DNA from: Heliomicrobium gestii
GTDB taxonomy: Bacteria > Bacillota > Desulfitobacteriia > Heliobacteriales > Heliobacteriaceae
Assembly: GCF_009877435.1 (NCBI RefSeq)
Contig: NZ_WXEX01000007.1
Coordinates: forward strand, 124,001-188,000
Length of the DNA: 64,000 nt
Reading direction: 5' to 3'
Shown here: piece after piece, positions 8,229 to 17,091 of the stretch
How the letters are laid out: each line of letters starts with the position of its first letter
Position numbering within the stretch: the first letter of the stretch is position 1
Position numbers and translations under genes: made by a program
The notes under the pieces: generated by a model
The model's input: only the letters and a program-made list of their open reading frames with translations
Told to the model about the DNA's origin: nothing
Database searches by the model: none

Positions 8229-9039
8229 AGTCTCTTTGCGCGTTCTTTTGGCACACGACGCCCCGGCCTTGCCCGACGAAAAGGGGAGCGCCGATCCGTT
8301 GGCGCAGCCATTCGACGGCCTTCGTAGCCGCTTCCGGCACAGAAAAACCGTGGGCGAGGCCGGCAGCCAGCGCCGATGCCAGGGTGCAGCCGGTGCCATG
8401 CAGATCGGCGCCCGGCGTCCGTTTTCCCCAGATCCAGTGTCGCTCCTCCCGGCTGATCAACAGATCGACGATCCGGTCATCCGCCAGTTCAGGCAGGTGA
8501 CCGCCCTTAAGCAACACCCATGTCGGCCCATACTGAAGCAGCCCTTCCGCCGCCGCCGCCATGTCCTCTATGCCGCGAATGGGCATGCCCGAAAGTGCCT
8601 CCGCTTCCGGCACGTTCGGGGTCAGCACGGTGGTGATGGGCAGCAGATCGTCCCGGAAAGCCTCCAGCCCGCCACCGACCAACAGATTGACACCGGTGCC
8701 GGAACTGAGAACCGGATCGACGACCAGGGCGGGCGCGGCGCCTTCCCGGACATAGTCGCCCCACAGGCGCCCGAGCCCGCTGATCACGGCGGGCTGCTGC
8801 AGCATGCCTGTCTTGACCACGGCCGGTCGGAGATCCCACAGGACATCGCGGATCTGTTCGAGCACCCATTGGGCAGGCAACGGGAAAAGACCCAGCACGC
8901 CGGCGCTCGTCTGGCGCGTCAGCGCCGTGACGGCAGCGCCGCCGTAGACGCCAAACTGCGCCAAGACCTTGAGATCCGCCTGAATACCGGCGCCACCGCT
9001 CGGATCGGAGCCGGCGATCGTCAACACCTTGGGCAACAT
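8227..9039 (-). CDS. thiD: hydroxymethylpyrimidine/phosphomethylpyrimidine kinase
   Basis: Phosphorylates HMP and HMP-phosphate to HMP diphosphate, the pyrimidine half of thiamine. The 270-residue protein has the ribokinase-fold marks of ThiD: the N-terminal VLTIAGSDPSGGAGIQADLK, the VVDPVLSSGTG segment, VLTPNVPEAEAL, LLKGGH and the C-terminal DLHGTGCTLASALAAGLAHG with the catalytic aspartate-glycine-threonine-glycine loop. AGGAG lies 8 nt before the ATG. It is the last gene of the thi operon, 35 bp after thiL. Confidence 0.95.
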   Translation of the reverse strand: MLPKVLTIAGSDPSGGAGIQADLKVLAQFGVYGGAAVTALTRQTSAGVLGLFPLPAQWVLEQIRDVLWDLRPAVVKTGMLQQPAVISGLGRLWGDYVREGAAPALVVDPVLSSGTGVNLLVGGGLEAFRDDLLPITTVLTPNVPEAEALSGMPIRGIEDMAAAAEGLLQYGPTWVLLKGGHLPELADDRIVDLLISREERHWIWGKRTPGADLHGTGCTLASALAAGLAHGFSVPEAATKAVEWLRQRIGAPLFVGQGRGVVCQKNAQRD

Positions 9040-9074
9040 GATGCTCGCTCCTGTTCACTAGCCCGGTATACAGG

Positions 9075-10196
9075 CTATCGAAAATGATTGTACCCTTTCG
9101 CCGCCAACGGAACGACGTTCCTGTCCGTTTCGGGAGGATAGACGGCCATGATCCCCTCGGCCTGTTCGGTCAGTCGACCGATCACCGTCACATCGGTTCC
9201 CGCGTCTTGGCGCACTTGCGCGATCAGTCCGGGAACCTGCTCCGGCGGCGCAGTAAAGATCAACTCGTAATCCTCGCCGCCGGTGAGCGCCCATGCCAAC
9301 AGGTCTTGCCCGGTCGCTTCGGCCAGTCGCCGCGTCGCCGGGTGGATCGGCAACGCCGCCACATCGATTCGCGCGCCACAGACCGAGTTCCGGCAAAGGT
9401 GGTGGACCTCGCTGCTCACGCCGTCGCTCACATCCATCATCGCCGTCACCCCGCCATGCTCGACGAGGGCCATCGCTTCTGCCACCCGAGGCGTCGGATC
9501 AAGGTGCCTCGACAGCAGGAGCTTCCGGTCGGCTTCACTGACCGCCGCCATACCGGTTCCCGCTTTCTCCCTTCCCGCAGAAAGCAGCAGATGCAGCCCC
9601 GCCGCCGAGTCGCCGACAGAACCGGTCACGAGTATCAAGTCCCCCGGCGCTCCTCCCCCTCGACCGATGGGCCCTTTAACCGCCAATCCGAGCAGGGTGA
9701 CGTTGAGCACCCACTTGTCGGAGCGAACCGTATCGCCACCAGCCAAGACGACGCCGTAACGAGCAGCCACCTCTCCCATGCCGGCGTAGACCTCTTCCAC
9801 GTCCTCCACAGCCGCGCCGGCGGGAACGCCGATGGAGAGAAAGGCCCACGCCGGAATCCCCCCCATGGCGGCGATATCGCTGATGTTGACGGTCAGGGCC
9901 TTACGGCCGAGCAGACGCCGCCGCTCCGGCGACCAGAGGAAGTGGACGCCCTCGACAAGCATGTCTGTCGTGACCAAAAGGGACTTCCCCGCGAGCCCGT
10001 CGATCACGGCCGCGTCGTCGCCGATCCCCCAGCGCAATCGGGGGGATGCTATTGCCGACGTGAGACACCCAAGCCCCCCGCCCCGGCTGTCATCCGGCGA
10101 ACCGGCAGCGGCAGACTGCCAGGCCCGGGCCAACCGTTCGATCAAGCCAAACTCGCCAACCGACGCCAGAGGGGTGCCCTCTTTTTGCCTGTTCAC
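9075..10196 (-). CDS. thiL: thiamine-monophosphate kinase
   Basis: Phosphorylates thiamine monophosphate to the active cofactor TPP. The 373-residue protein shows the family motifs GIGDDAAVIDG, TTDMLVEGVHF, KALTVNISDIAAMGG, LAGGDTV, MDVSDGV and LTGGEDYELIFT. The GTG start at 10196 overlaps the thiE stop codon (GTGA), which indicates translational coupling; the longer open frame upstream lies inside thiE and is not used. A Gly/Ser-rich stretch at residues 30-45 makes it slightly longer than the usual 330-350 residues. Confidence 0.94.
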   Translation of the reverse strand: MNRQKEGTPLASVGEFGLIERLARAWQSAAAGSPDDSRGGGLGCLTSAIASPRLRWGIGDDAAVIDGLAGKSLLVTTDMLVEGVHFLWSPERRRLLGRKALTVNISDIAAMGGIPAWAFLSIGVPAGAAVEDVEEVYAGMGEVAARYGVVLAGGDTVRSDKWVLNVTLLGLAVKGPIGRGGGAPGDLILVTGSVGDSAAGLHLLLSAGREKAGTGMAAVSEADRKLLLSRHLDPTPRVAEAMALVEHGGVTAMMDVSDGVSSEVHHLCRNSVCGARIDVAALPIHPATRRLAEATGQDLLAWALTGGEDYELIFTAPPEQVPGLIAQVRQDAGTDVTVIGRLTEQAEGIMAVYPPETDRNVVPLAAKGYNHFR

Positions 10197-10867
10197 TGGC
10201 TCGCCTCCGTGCTCCCCGTCCGGGCCACTTCCGCGGCAATCCCTCGTGCCGCCTGTTCCGGATCGCCGGCGCTCATGATCGCCGAAACAACAGCCACACC
10301 GCGACCGCCTGCCGCCACCACCGCAGCGGCGTTGCCAGCATGAAGGCCGCCAATGCCGACAACAGGGATGGAGATTGCCCGGCAAATCGCAGCCAATCCC
10401 TCCAGGCCGATCCCCGGCGCCTCTGCTTTCGTCGGCGTCGTAAACACGGCGCTGGCGCCGACGTAGTCCGCTCCGGCCTGTTCGGCGGCGATGGCTTCTT
10501 CCACCGATGACGCTGAAATGCCGATGCAGACATCAGCCCCGAGGATTCGCCGGGCCATCGCCAAGGGCATGTCCTCCTGCCCGAGGTGGACCGCCGGGGC
10601 GTTGACCGCCATCGCCACATCGATCCGATCATTGACGACGAAAAGAGCGCCGTAACGGCGGCACAGATCATGGATCGCCTGCGCCTCTTCGACCATTTGC
10701 CCCGTTCCGGCCGCCTTTTCCCGGTACTGAACGATGTTCACCCCGCCACGCAGCGCCGCCTCGACCGTATGGAAAAAGGACCGGCCGCCACAGGCGCGCC
10801 GGTCTGTCACCAGATAAATCCACGGGACATCCCTATGAAAAACCGACCCTCCGGCTTGTTCCGGCAC
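10193..10867 (-). CDS. thiE: thiamine-phosphate synthase
   Basis: Joins HMP diphosphate and the thiazole phosphate to form thiamine monophosphate. Conserved marks are YLVTDRR at the start of the barrel, VNIVQYREK, FVVNDRIDVAMAVNAPAVHL with GQEDMP, GISASSVEEA, YVGASAVFTTPTK and VVGIGGLHAGNAAAV. The GTG at 10867 follows GGAGG by 9 nt and gives a 224-residue protein, the usual size; the longer frame overlaps thiM and lacks a ribosome-binding site. It lies directly after thiM and overlaps thiL. Confidence 0.94.
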   Translation of the reverse strand: MPEQAGGSVFHRDVPWIYLVTDRRACGGRSFFHTVEAALRGGVNIVQYREKAAGTGQMVEEAQAIHDLCRRYGALFVVNDRIDVAMAVNAPAVHLGQEDMPLAMARRILGADVCIGISASSVEEAIAAEQAGADYVGASAVFTTPTKAEAPGIGLEGLAAICRAISIPVVGIGGLHAGNAAAVVAAGGRGVAVVSAIMSAGDPEQAARGIAAEVARTGSTEASQ

Positions 10868-10889
10868 GGGCTCGTCCCTCCATCTCTTT

Positions 10890-11741
10890 CTATTCAACCA
10901 TGCCAATGGCTTCAACCCGAGCCAGTTGCGCCGCCCGCTCCCCAGCGAGCCGGTATACAGCGTCAAAAAAGGCCGTTTTGAAGGTCATCGGCCCCCGTGG
11001 CGCCGGCCAGGTCGGCCCGGCCTCCTCGAGAGACGACCGTCCGGCAGCGATCTCTCCGGCTGCGCCGTAGAAGGCCAGTGCGGCCGTCGCCGCTACAAGG
11101 GGATCTTTTTCGACGGCGCAGAAGCAACCTGTCACCGATGAAGCCATGCAGCCGGTTCCCGTCAGGCGGGCCATCCAGGCGTCGCCGTTTTCGATCTTCA
11201 TCGTCTGTCGTCCATCCGAAACGTAATCGACGACACCGGTCACCGCGGCCACGACGCCGAAGCGCCGAGCTAACGCCCGAGCGGCGGCGCAGGCATCGCC
11301 GCTCACCGCATCGACGCCCTTCACTTCCCCATCCAATCCGGCCAATACCGCCGCTTCCGCCGCATTGGCTCGGATGACGGATACCTTAACCGCTTCCAGG
11401 ATGCGCCGGCACGATTCGGTGCGCAGCCCTGTCGCGCCGGCCCCCACCGGGTCGAGGATGACCGGCACACTGGCCTGATTGGCTGCCTTGCCGGCGATCA
11501 TCATCGATTCAATCCAGGGGAGGGTCAATGTGCCCACGTTGAGGACGAGCGCGCCGGCAATGGCGGCCATCTCGGCCACCTCTTCCGGCGCATGGGCCAT
11601 CACCGGCGAAGCCCCCGTCGCCAACACCATATTCGCGCAGTCATTCATCGTCACGTAGTTCGTCAAGTGGTGGATGAGCGGGCGTCTCTCCCGCATGATC
11701 GCCAGTTTTTCGGCGAGGCAACTCCCAACCCAGTCCCTCAT
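10890..11741 (-). CDS. thiM: hydroxyethylthiazole kinase
   Basis: Phosphorylates the thiazole alcohol (salvage entry of thiamine synthesis). The 283-residue protein carries the ThiM start PLIHHLTNYVTMNDCANMVL, the substrate region ASPVMAHAPEEV, VILDPVGAGAT and the C-terminal LTGTGCMASSVTGCF active-site loop. GGAGG 7 nt upstream fixes the ATG at 11741; the longer frame has no site. No thiazole-synthesis genes (thiG, thiS, thiH) are in the window. Confidence 0.94.
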   Translation of the reverse strand: MRDWVGSCLAEKLAIMRERRPLIHHLTNYVTMNDCANMVLATGASPVMAHAPEEVAEMAAIAGALVLNVGTLTLPWIESMMIAGKAANQASVPVILDPVGAGATGLRTESCRRILEAVKVSVIRANAAEAAVLAGLDGEVKGVDAVSGDACAAARALARRFGVVAAVTGVVDYVSDGRQTMKIENGDAWMARLTGTGCMASSVTGCFCAVEKDPLVAATAALAFYGAAGEIAAGRSSLEEAGPTWPAPRGPMTFKTAFFDAVYRLAGERAAQLARVEAIGMVE

Positions 11742-11846
11742 CGCGATTCCTCCTCTGGAACGATTCCCCCATGGCGACAGGACACCCTGAAGAAGCGCTC
11801 TCCCCCCTGCAGTGTGACCCTTTTTCACTGACCCCTGCAGGAACGG

Positions 11847-13157
11847 TTAGCAGGAGCCTGCCGGTCTGCCCAGATAATCGCTGACGATGCGCATGGCGCA
11901 GTAGGGACCACACATGGAACAGCCGGTCTTATCACGCGTATGGGGATGTTTGTCAAAGGCCGTCGGATCCATCGACAAGCGGCGCTGTTCGCCCCAGTCA
12001 AGATCCTTGCGGGCCTTGCCCATGGCTTTGTCCCAATCCATGGCGCCCTTGATCCCCTTCGCCAGGTCAGCGGCATGACCGGCGATGCGGGAGGCGATGA
12101 CGCCCTGGCGGACATCCTGCTCAGTCGGGAGACTCAGGTGTTCCGCCGGGGTCACATAGCAGAGGAAGTCGGCGCCGGCCGCCGCAGCGATGGCCCCGCC
12201 GATGGCCGAGGTGATGTGATCATACCCCGGCGCCACGTCGGTGACCAGGGGGCCGAGCACATAGAAGGGCGCCTCTTCACAGAGCCGTTTCTGCAGTTTA
12301 ATGTTCATCTCCACCTGATCCATGGGCACGTGACCGGGGCCCTCGACGATCACCTGCACACCGGCGGCGCGGCAGCGCTGGACCAGTTCGCCGAGAACCA
12401 TCAGTTCCTGCACCTGGCCCCGGTCCGTGGCGTCGGCGATGCAGCCGGGCCGCAGCGCGTCGCCAAGGCTCAGGGTGATGTCATACTCCTTGGCGATCTC
12501 CAGGATGCGATCAAACTGGGAGTAGAAGGGGTTTTGACGCTGGTGATGAATCATCCAGCCCGTCAAGAAGGAGCCCCCGCGGGAGACGATATCAGTGATG
12601 CGCGGGTGCTTGCGCAGCCGTTCCAACGCCTCCATCGTCAGCCCGCAATGAATGGTCATGAAATCGACGCCATCTTCAGCCTGCTTTTGAACAGCCCGCA
12701 GGATATCCTCTTCTGTCATGTTGATGATGGCGCCCTTCAATTCCTGGGCCTCCACTGTCGCCTGGTAGATGGGCACCGTGCCGAAGGCGATGGGGCAATC
12801 AGCGATCAGCGCACGGCGCACGCCATCGATATCGGGGCCGGTGCTCAGGTCCATGACGGCGTCGGCGCCGCACTCGATGCTGATGTCGAGCTTGCGTTTT
12901 TCAAATTCGATGCCCGACGTTCCCTTTGACGTGCCGATATTGGCGTTAACCTTCGTTCGCAGGCCCCGGCCCACGCCGCAATAGGAAGCGCGAGGACGGC
13001 GATTGTTGGCCGGAATGACGATCCGCCCGGCGGCGATCTCCGCCATCAAGGCTTCCGGCTGCCACCCTTCCGACTCGGCCACCTGGACCATCTCCGGTGT
13101 AACTTCCCCTCGCAGAGCCTTTTCCATCTGAGTCCCATAGATTCTGCCTAACTGCAT
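11847..13157 (-). CDS. thiC: phosphomethylpyrimidine synthase (ThiC), radical SAM
   Basis: Converts aminoimidazole ribotide to HMP phosphate. At 436 residues it has the length of clostridial ThiC. Visible motifs include RGEVTPEMVQVAESEG, NIGTSKG, DAVMDLSTGPDID, MTIHCGLT, SLGDALRPGC, VEGPGHVPMDQ and, near the C-terminus, CSMCGPYCAMR, the CxxCxxxxC motif that holds the 4Fe-4S cluster. GAGGAGGAG precedes the ATG at 13157 by 7 nt. It is the first gene after the TPP riboswitch, so it heads thiC-thiM-thiE-thiL-thiD. Confidence 0.96.
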   Translation of the reverse strand: MQLGRIYGTQMEKALRGEVTPEMVQVAESEGWQPEALMAEIAAGRIVIPANNRRPRASYCGVGRGLRTKVNANIGTSKGTSGIEFEKRKLDISIECGADAVMDLSTGPDIDGVRRALIADCPIAFGTVPIYQATVEAQELKGAIINMTEEDILRAVQKQAEDGVDFMTIHCGLTMEALERLRKHPRITDIVSRGGSFLTGWMIHHQRQNPFYSQFDRILEIAKEYDITLSLGDALRPGCIADATDRGQVQELMVLGELVQRCRAAGVQVIVEGPGHVPMDQVEMNIKLQKRLCEEAPFYVLGPLVTDVAPGYDHITSAIGGAIAAAAGADFLCYVTPAEHLSLPTEQDVRQGVIASRIAGHAADLAKGIKGAMDWDKAMGKARKDLDWGEQRRLSMDPTAFDKHPHTRDKTGCSMCGPYCAMRIVSDYLGRPAGSC

Positions 13158-13203
13158 GACGATACTCCTCCTCATTTGATTCTGCCCTGCACGGATAAAG
13201 AAA

Positions 13204-13227
13204 TCCCTTCCCGAATGCAGGAAGGGA
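13204..13227 (-). terminator. hairpin of the thi expression platform
   Basis: TCCCTTCC (13204-13211) pairs with GGAAGGGA (13220-13227). On the minus strand it follows the TPP aptamer and is followed by an ATTTCTTTA T-rich stretch, so it may be the terminator that forms when TPP is bound. The T run is imperfect. Confidence 0.55.
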
Positions 13228-13253
13228 ATACGCGCGCCAAAAACTCGCGTTAT

Positions 13254-13358
13254 CCGCTTTCCTCCGCTGGCATTCCTCCAGATCAGGTGCAAAGGGTCGA
13301 CACCGCTGTCGCCGGCGCCCTCTCAGCCCGGGCATCGTCCGGGCTCCCCTAGCGGTAA
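13254..13358 (-). promoter_or_regulatory. TPP riboswitch (THI element)
   Basis: Read on the minus strand it has the conserved blocks CTAGGGGAGCC, GGGCTGAGAGGG, GACCCTTTGCACCTGATCTG and GAGGAATGCCAGCG in order, which is the THI-box. It lies about 100 nt before thiC and should reduce operon expression when TPP is abundant. Confidence 0.95.
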
Positions 13359-13611
13359 ACCTTATGAAGTTACCGATTGCCTGCTGCTGGTTCTATTCGA
13401 CAAGAATAGAAATATCCCTTCTCCAATAAACGGGCAGGATTTTTGTCTCTTGAAGGCGAATTATTTATAACTGATTTATGGCCCAATCGCTTCAATTTTC
13501 TTGCCTCTTTTTCTCGGCTTTTTCAGGTCTTTATCCGAGCCTTTCTCTAGGCTTGCATGGAGGCCTGTCGTCCGTTGCGCACCAATGCCACTAGCAAAGG
13601 GGGCGGCCCGG

Positions 13612-14727
13612 TTGAGAAAAGTATCCATCGAATCCGTTGAGCCGGGCATGATCCTGGCGCGCAGCATCTACAGCGCTGACGGAAGGACCCTGCTTGGCGC
13701 CGGCATCACTCTTTCCACCCCCTTCATCCGGCGGCTGAAAGAGTTGGGTGTACCGGCAGTCCTGATCAAGGATCAGGTGATCGGTGATCTAACCGTCCCC
13801 GACGTGCTCAGCGAGCAGGTGCGGCTCGCCGCCGTGCAGACGATCCGTCACTCCTTCGCTCGCGTCCAATTGCACGCCGATAAAGGCTTAGAGCCGATGG
13901 CTGTCAAGACAGCCACCTCTGACATCATTGACGAGGTGCTGCGCAACCGTCATGTCATGTACCACGTGGCTGACATTCGCACCTTTGACGATTACACCTT
14001 CGGCCATTCTGTCAACGTCTGTGTGCTGTCCGTATTGACGGGCATCGCCATGGGATATAACGAACTCGAACTGTACGACCTGGCTTGCGGCGCTATCCTC
14101 CATGACATCGGCAAAATGCTGATCCCCTTGGAGGTCCTGAACAAACCCGGACGGCTGACGCCGGAGGAATACGCTGAAATCCGCCGCCACTGCGACTACG
14201 GCTTTGAGATCATCCGTCACCAATGCGAGTTCTCCCTGGCGGCCGCCCATGTGGCCTACCAACATCAGGAACGCTTCGATGGCTCGGGATACCCCCGCCA
14301 GCTCAAAGGGGAAGAGATCCACGAATACGCCCGCATCGTCGCCATCGCCGATATGTACGACGCCCTAGTGGCCGATCGAGTCTACCGCAAGGGCTACCTC
14401 CCCTACCAGGCCCACGAGATCATCCTGGCGGCCAGTTGCCGTGAACTGGACCCGAACATATCTCAGATCTTTTTGCAGAATATCGCCATCTACCCGATCG
14501 GAAGCACAGTGCAACTGAACACGGGAGACATCGGCGTCGTCGTCGACGTGAACAAGGCCTTTCAGAGTCGGCCTGTCGTGCGCCTCCTCTACGACGCTGA
14601 CGGCGCCCCCCTGAAGCGGCCCTACGAGTTGGACCTGACCCGGCATCTGACCGTTTTTGTCGACAAGGTGCTCTTCGAGGAGCATGTGAAGGAATTGACC
14701 ACCCCTCACTACCAGGAAGCAAAATAG
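13612..14727 (+). CDS. HD-GYP domain protein, probable c-di-GMP phosphodiesterase
   Basis: 371 residues. The N-terminal 60 residues (RKVSIESVEPGMILARSIYS) are the small beta-rich domain often fused to HD-GYP proteins of Clostridia. The middle carries FGHSVNVCVLS, ILHDIGKMLIP and HQERFDGSGYP, all metal- and c-di-GMP-binding motifs. A C-terminal module of about 65 residues (IYPIGSTVQLNTGDIGVVVD) recurs in the HD-GYP proteins at 24.6 and 42.8 kb, so these three are paralogues. The frame opens at 13501, but the TTG at 13612 lies 8 nt after AAAGGGGG and begins at the conserved N-terminus. No sensory or membrane domain is seen. Confidence 0.87.
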   Translation: MRKVSIESVEPGMILARSIYSADGRTLLGAGITLSTPFIRRLKELGVPAVLIKDQVIGDLTVPDVLSEQVRLAAVQTIRHSFARVQLHADKGLEPMAVKTATSDIIDEVLRNRHVMYHVADIRTFDDYTFGHSVNVCVLSVLTGIAMGYNELELYDLACGAILHDIGKMLIPLEVLNKPGRLTPEEYAEIRRHCDYGFEIIRHQCEFSLAAAHVAYQHQERFDGSGYPRQLKGEEIHEYARIVAIADMYDALVADRVYRKGYLPYQAHEIILAASCRELDPNISQIFLQNIAIYPIGSTVQLNTGDIGVVVDVNKAFQSRPVVRLLYDADGAPLKRPYELDLTRHLTVFVDKVLFEEHVKELTTPHYQEAK

Positions 14728-14752
14728 GAAAAATCCTTTTAAGCAAAGAAAG

Positions 14753-14788
14753 ATGGCGTGCAAACGGGCTCCCCCGTTTGCACGCCAT
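14753..14788. terminator. strong convergent terminator between HD-GYP gene and kamA-like gene
   Basis: A perfect 16-bp stem, ATGGCGTGCAAACGGG at 14753-14768 and its complement at 14773-14788, with a 4-nt loop. Flanking T-rich sequence is weak on the plus side (TTTCC) and better on the minus side (CTTTCTTTG). It serves two convergent genes. Confidence 0.8.
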
Positions 14789-14854
14789 TTCCTGTGTCCA
14801 AGTGACTTTCAACGCCACCCCTGAACATCCCCGATCAGATGGTTCCAATTCGGA

Positions 14855-16648
14855 TCAATAATAATGCCAAATGCTCCGGTATGCCTGCGGATCCTCGCCC
14901 CGCTGTTCCATCTCCTGCAAAAAATCCAGGATAGCCACGTCGGTAAACAAAAACGGTTGGGGATCCGACGGCATATCCCAGGGGTAGAATTCGTAGATCC
15001 GCCGGCCCTGGCGGTCGACCATGATCACCTCGTGATCCTGACCGGCGCGCAGGTAGTTTTTCCCGAGGCGAGGGATGTTGAAGACAGCTTCATCAGATCG
15101 CGCAAGGCCGGGCAGCAGCCGCGCTTCCTCGGCCTGCTCCTGGAGCAGGCGGGCGATGGGCGCCCGGTAGGCGCGCGTCTCCTCTTTGCCCTTGGTGTTG
15201 AAGGTGTAGTAGGGATCGACGCCGACCAGGCGCAACAAACGGCGCAGCGCCGCCATCTCGAAGCGCCGGGCGTTTTCCAGTGTAAAGACAGCCTGATTGT
15301 AAAGGGGCAACCCCCGCTGGCGCAAGCGCTGGAAGGCCTCAGCCGCCTCAGGCGTCACCTCATAGGGGTGTTCAACATGGGTCATGACGACCACTTCCCG
15401 CCGCCCGGGCAGCCGGTACGATGCCAGCAGGTCGGCAAAGGCGTCGGTGATGCGCATCGGCAGGACGACAGGCGTCCGGGTGCCGATGCGGATGCGCCGG
15501 ATATGGCGGAAGGCGCTGACGGCGTCGAGCAGCCTCTTGAGCGCGCCATCGGACATGATGCCGGGATCGCCGCCGGTGATCAGCACCTCTTCCACTTCGG
15601 GATGCTGGCGGAACCAGGCCAGGGCTTTGTTCATCTTGTCTTCACTGGCCGCCGCCTTCGGCGAGAGGACGTCATCGATCTCCCAGTTGCGCTGGCAATA
15701 GACACAGATCTGGGCGCAAGTGTTGAAAGGCTTCAAGATGGCGATCATGGGGTAGCGACGGGTCACCAGCCGTTCCGGCGATGTGTCCCGCTCGCCCATA
15801 TAATCAAATCTCTTGGCGGCATCCCCTCTCCCCGCCGCCATCGCTTCCACATAGTCCGCCGGCGGAATCACCTGGGCGCGAACGGCATGGTCAAAGCGCC
15901 GGTGGGGCTCGCGATCCATCAGCATGACATAATAGGGTGTCACCCCGAAGGCGATCCCTTCGGCGCACGCCTTGTCAATGGCCGCCCGCTCCTCGCCAGA
16001 GAGTTCGACCAGTTCCTGCATCTGACCGGCGTCACGGATCACATGGCGGCATTGCCAGCGCCAGTCGTTCCATTCTTCCCGCGTAGCCCCAAAATGGTCC
16101 AAAATCCGCTGGCGGTTGGCTTTCCGCTGTTGGATCACCCCATCGATCAGACCGTGAGCAAACCCTTCGACCTGCTCCTGCACGGCTTGGCCCAATTGGC
16201 TCAGGCGCATATCCCGTCCCGGCGCTGCAGACGGGTGTGACTCATACAGCCCTGTCTTTTCTTTCATCGCCAGGAAGAGATGGCGCATCTCCTCCACAAA
16301 GGCCGCAGAGGTGGAGACCGGTTCCCCATGGGCCAATTGGTACAACACCTTGAGGGCGCTCTCCTGGGTCAGCTCCTCGTTCCGGCGAGCGAAGATGTTT
16401 TTCAGCACCTGAATCGCCTTCCGGCTGAGCGCCCGCTCCGATGGCGCAGTCAGCGCCCGTGAATGCAGGCTTTTTCGTTCAAAGTCGATCAGGTAGTTGA
16501 AAGCGCGTTCCCTGGCTTCTTCGAGGGTGCGGCTGTGGCAGAGCAGTTCAAAGAGGATCGGGTTCTCCTCCCAAAATCGCTCCAGCGCCCGCTGCACATC
16601 CGCTCCGTCAACGACTTGAGCAGGCCGCAAAACAGCCGAACCATCCAT
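14855..16648 (-). CDS. kamA: KamA-family radical SAM aminomutase (lysine 2,3-aminomutase type)
   Basis: Family members use a 4Fe-4S cluster, SAM and PLP to shift an alpha-amino group to the beta carbon, usually making beta-lysine (some make beta-glutamate or beta-arginine). The radical SAM motif CAQICVYCQRNWE (Cys near 310, 314, 317) is intact, with ITGGDPGIMSD, IRIGTRTPVVLP and, further on, VMTHVEHP. The PLP lysine probably lies in FNTKGKEETRAYR. At 597 residues it is longer than classical KamA (about 415-470): roughly 200 extra N-terminal residues of helical, unidentified sequence. A c-di-AMP riboswitch with a terminator hairpin stands directly upstream, which fits osmolyte (beta-lysine) synthesis. 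No AblB-type acetyltransferase is next door. Substrate not proven by sequence. Confidence 0.85.
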   Translation of the reverse strand: MDGSAVLRPAQVVDGADVQRALERFWEENPILFELLCHSRTLEEARERAFNYLIDFERKSLHSRALTAPSERALSRKAIQVLKNIFARRNEELTQESALKVLYQLAHGEPVSTSAAFVEEMRHLFLAMKEKTGLYESHPSAAPGRDMRLSQLGQAVQEQVEGFAHGLIDGVIQQRKANRQRILDHFGATREEWNDWRWQCRHVIRDAGQMQELVELSGEERAAIDKACAEGIAFGVTPYYVMLMDREPHRRFDHAVRAQVIPPADYVEAMAAGRGDAAKRFDYMGERDTSPERLVTRRYPMIAILKPFNTCAQICVYCQRNWEIDDVLSPKAAASEDKMNKALAWFRQHPEVEEVLITGGDPGIMSDGALKRLLDAVSAFRHIRRIRIGTRTPVVLPMRITDAFADLLASYRLPGRREVVVMTHVEHPYEVTPEAAEAFQRLRQRGLPLYNQAVFTLENARRFEMAALRRLLRLVGVDPYYTFNTKGKEETRAYRAPIARLLQEQAEEARLLPGLARSDEAVFNIPRLGKNYLRAGQDHEVIMVDRQGRRIYEFYPWDMPSDPQPFLFTDVAILDFLQEMEQRGEDPQAYRSIWHYY

Positions 16649-16684
16649 AAGTCATCCTCCTCTTTGTTGTCATTGACAGGGAAG

Positions 16685-16717
16685 CAAAAAGCCCGCGGCC
16701 TGGAAAGCCGGGGGCTT
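16685..16717 (-). terminator. terminator hairpin between c-di-AMP aptamer and kamA
   Basis: On the minus strand AAGCCC-C-CGGC and GCCG-C-GGGCTT pair around a 7-nt loop and are followed by TTTTTG. It lies between the aptamer and the start codon, so it is probably the expression platform of the riboswitch. Confidence 0.75.
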
Positions 16718-16771
16718 GAACGCGCATTCAACTAAAGCCTGACAAATGGCAGACTTTTGCGCCCCAACGCA

Positions 16772-16899
16772 CCATCGACGCTGACGAAGTTAGCTGACGG
16801 ATTCGGGTGGAATGATTCACCCTACCGGCGCAACAGCCGGATTCACCCCAATAATTGGTTCCCCCGCTTCCTGAAGGACAGGAATTAAGCGTTCCCGTG
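16772..16899 (-). promoter_or_regulatory. c-di-AMP riboswitch (ydaO/yuaA class) upstream of kamA
   Basis: Read on the minus strand it contains AGCGGGGGAACCAA, GGGGTGAATCC, GTAGGGTGA, then CCCGAATCCGTCAGCTAAC and TTCGTCAGCGTCG. These blocks and their order match the ydaO class and are nearly the same as those in the second copy at 44.3 kb. In this class c-di-AMP binding usually stops transcription. Confidence 0.88.
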
Positions 16900-16964
16900 G
16901 GCATATGTGCTTGTAACGTATACAGTATATCAGCGTTCCCAACAAAAGTACACCATAATTCCCC

Positions 16965-17004
16965 AAAAAAACGAAAAACGGCCCTCTTTAGCGAGAGCCG
17001 TTTT
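16965..17004 (-). terminator. terminator of hcp
   Basis: AAAACGGC (16975-16982) pairs with GCCGTTTT (16997-17004), with a partial CTC/GAG inner stem. On the minus strand it is followed by T-rich sequence. It separates hcp from the riboswitch of kamA. Confidence 0.75.
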
Positions 17005-17091
17005 ATCAACGTTATCGGAAATTCGAACCCATGATCAAACCGCTTTTTATTGCTTTTCTGGTAATTCTACTCACCGTGTCAGCAAGCCGGC

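Noticed and set aside
9084-10343. A 419-codon plus-strand frame opposite thiL
   Set aside because: Overlaps the conserved thiL gene and has no start signal.
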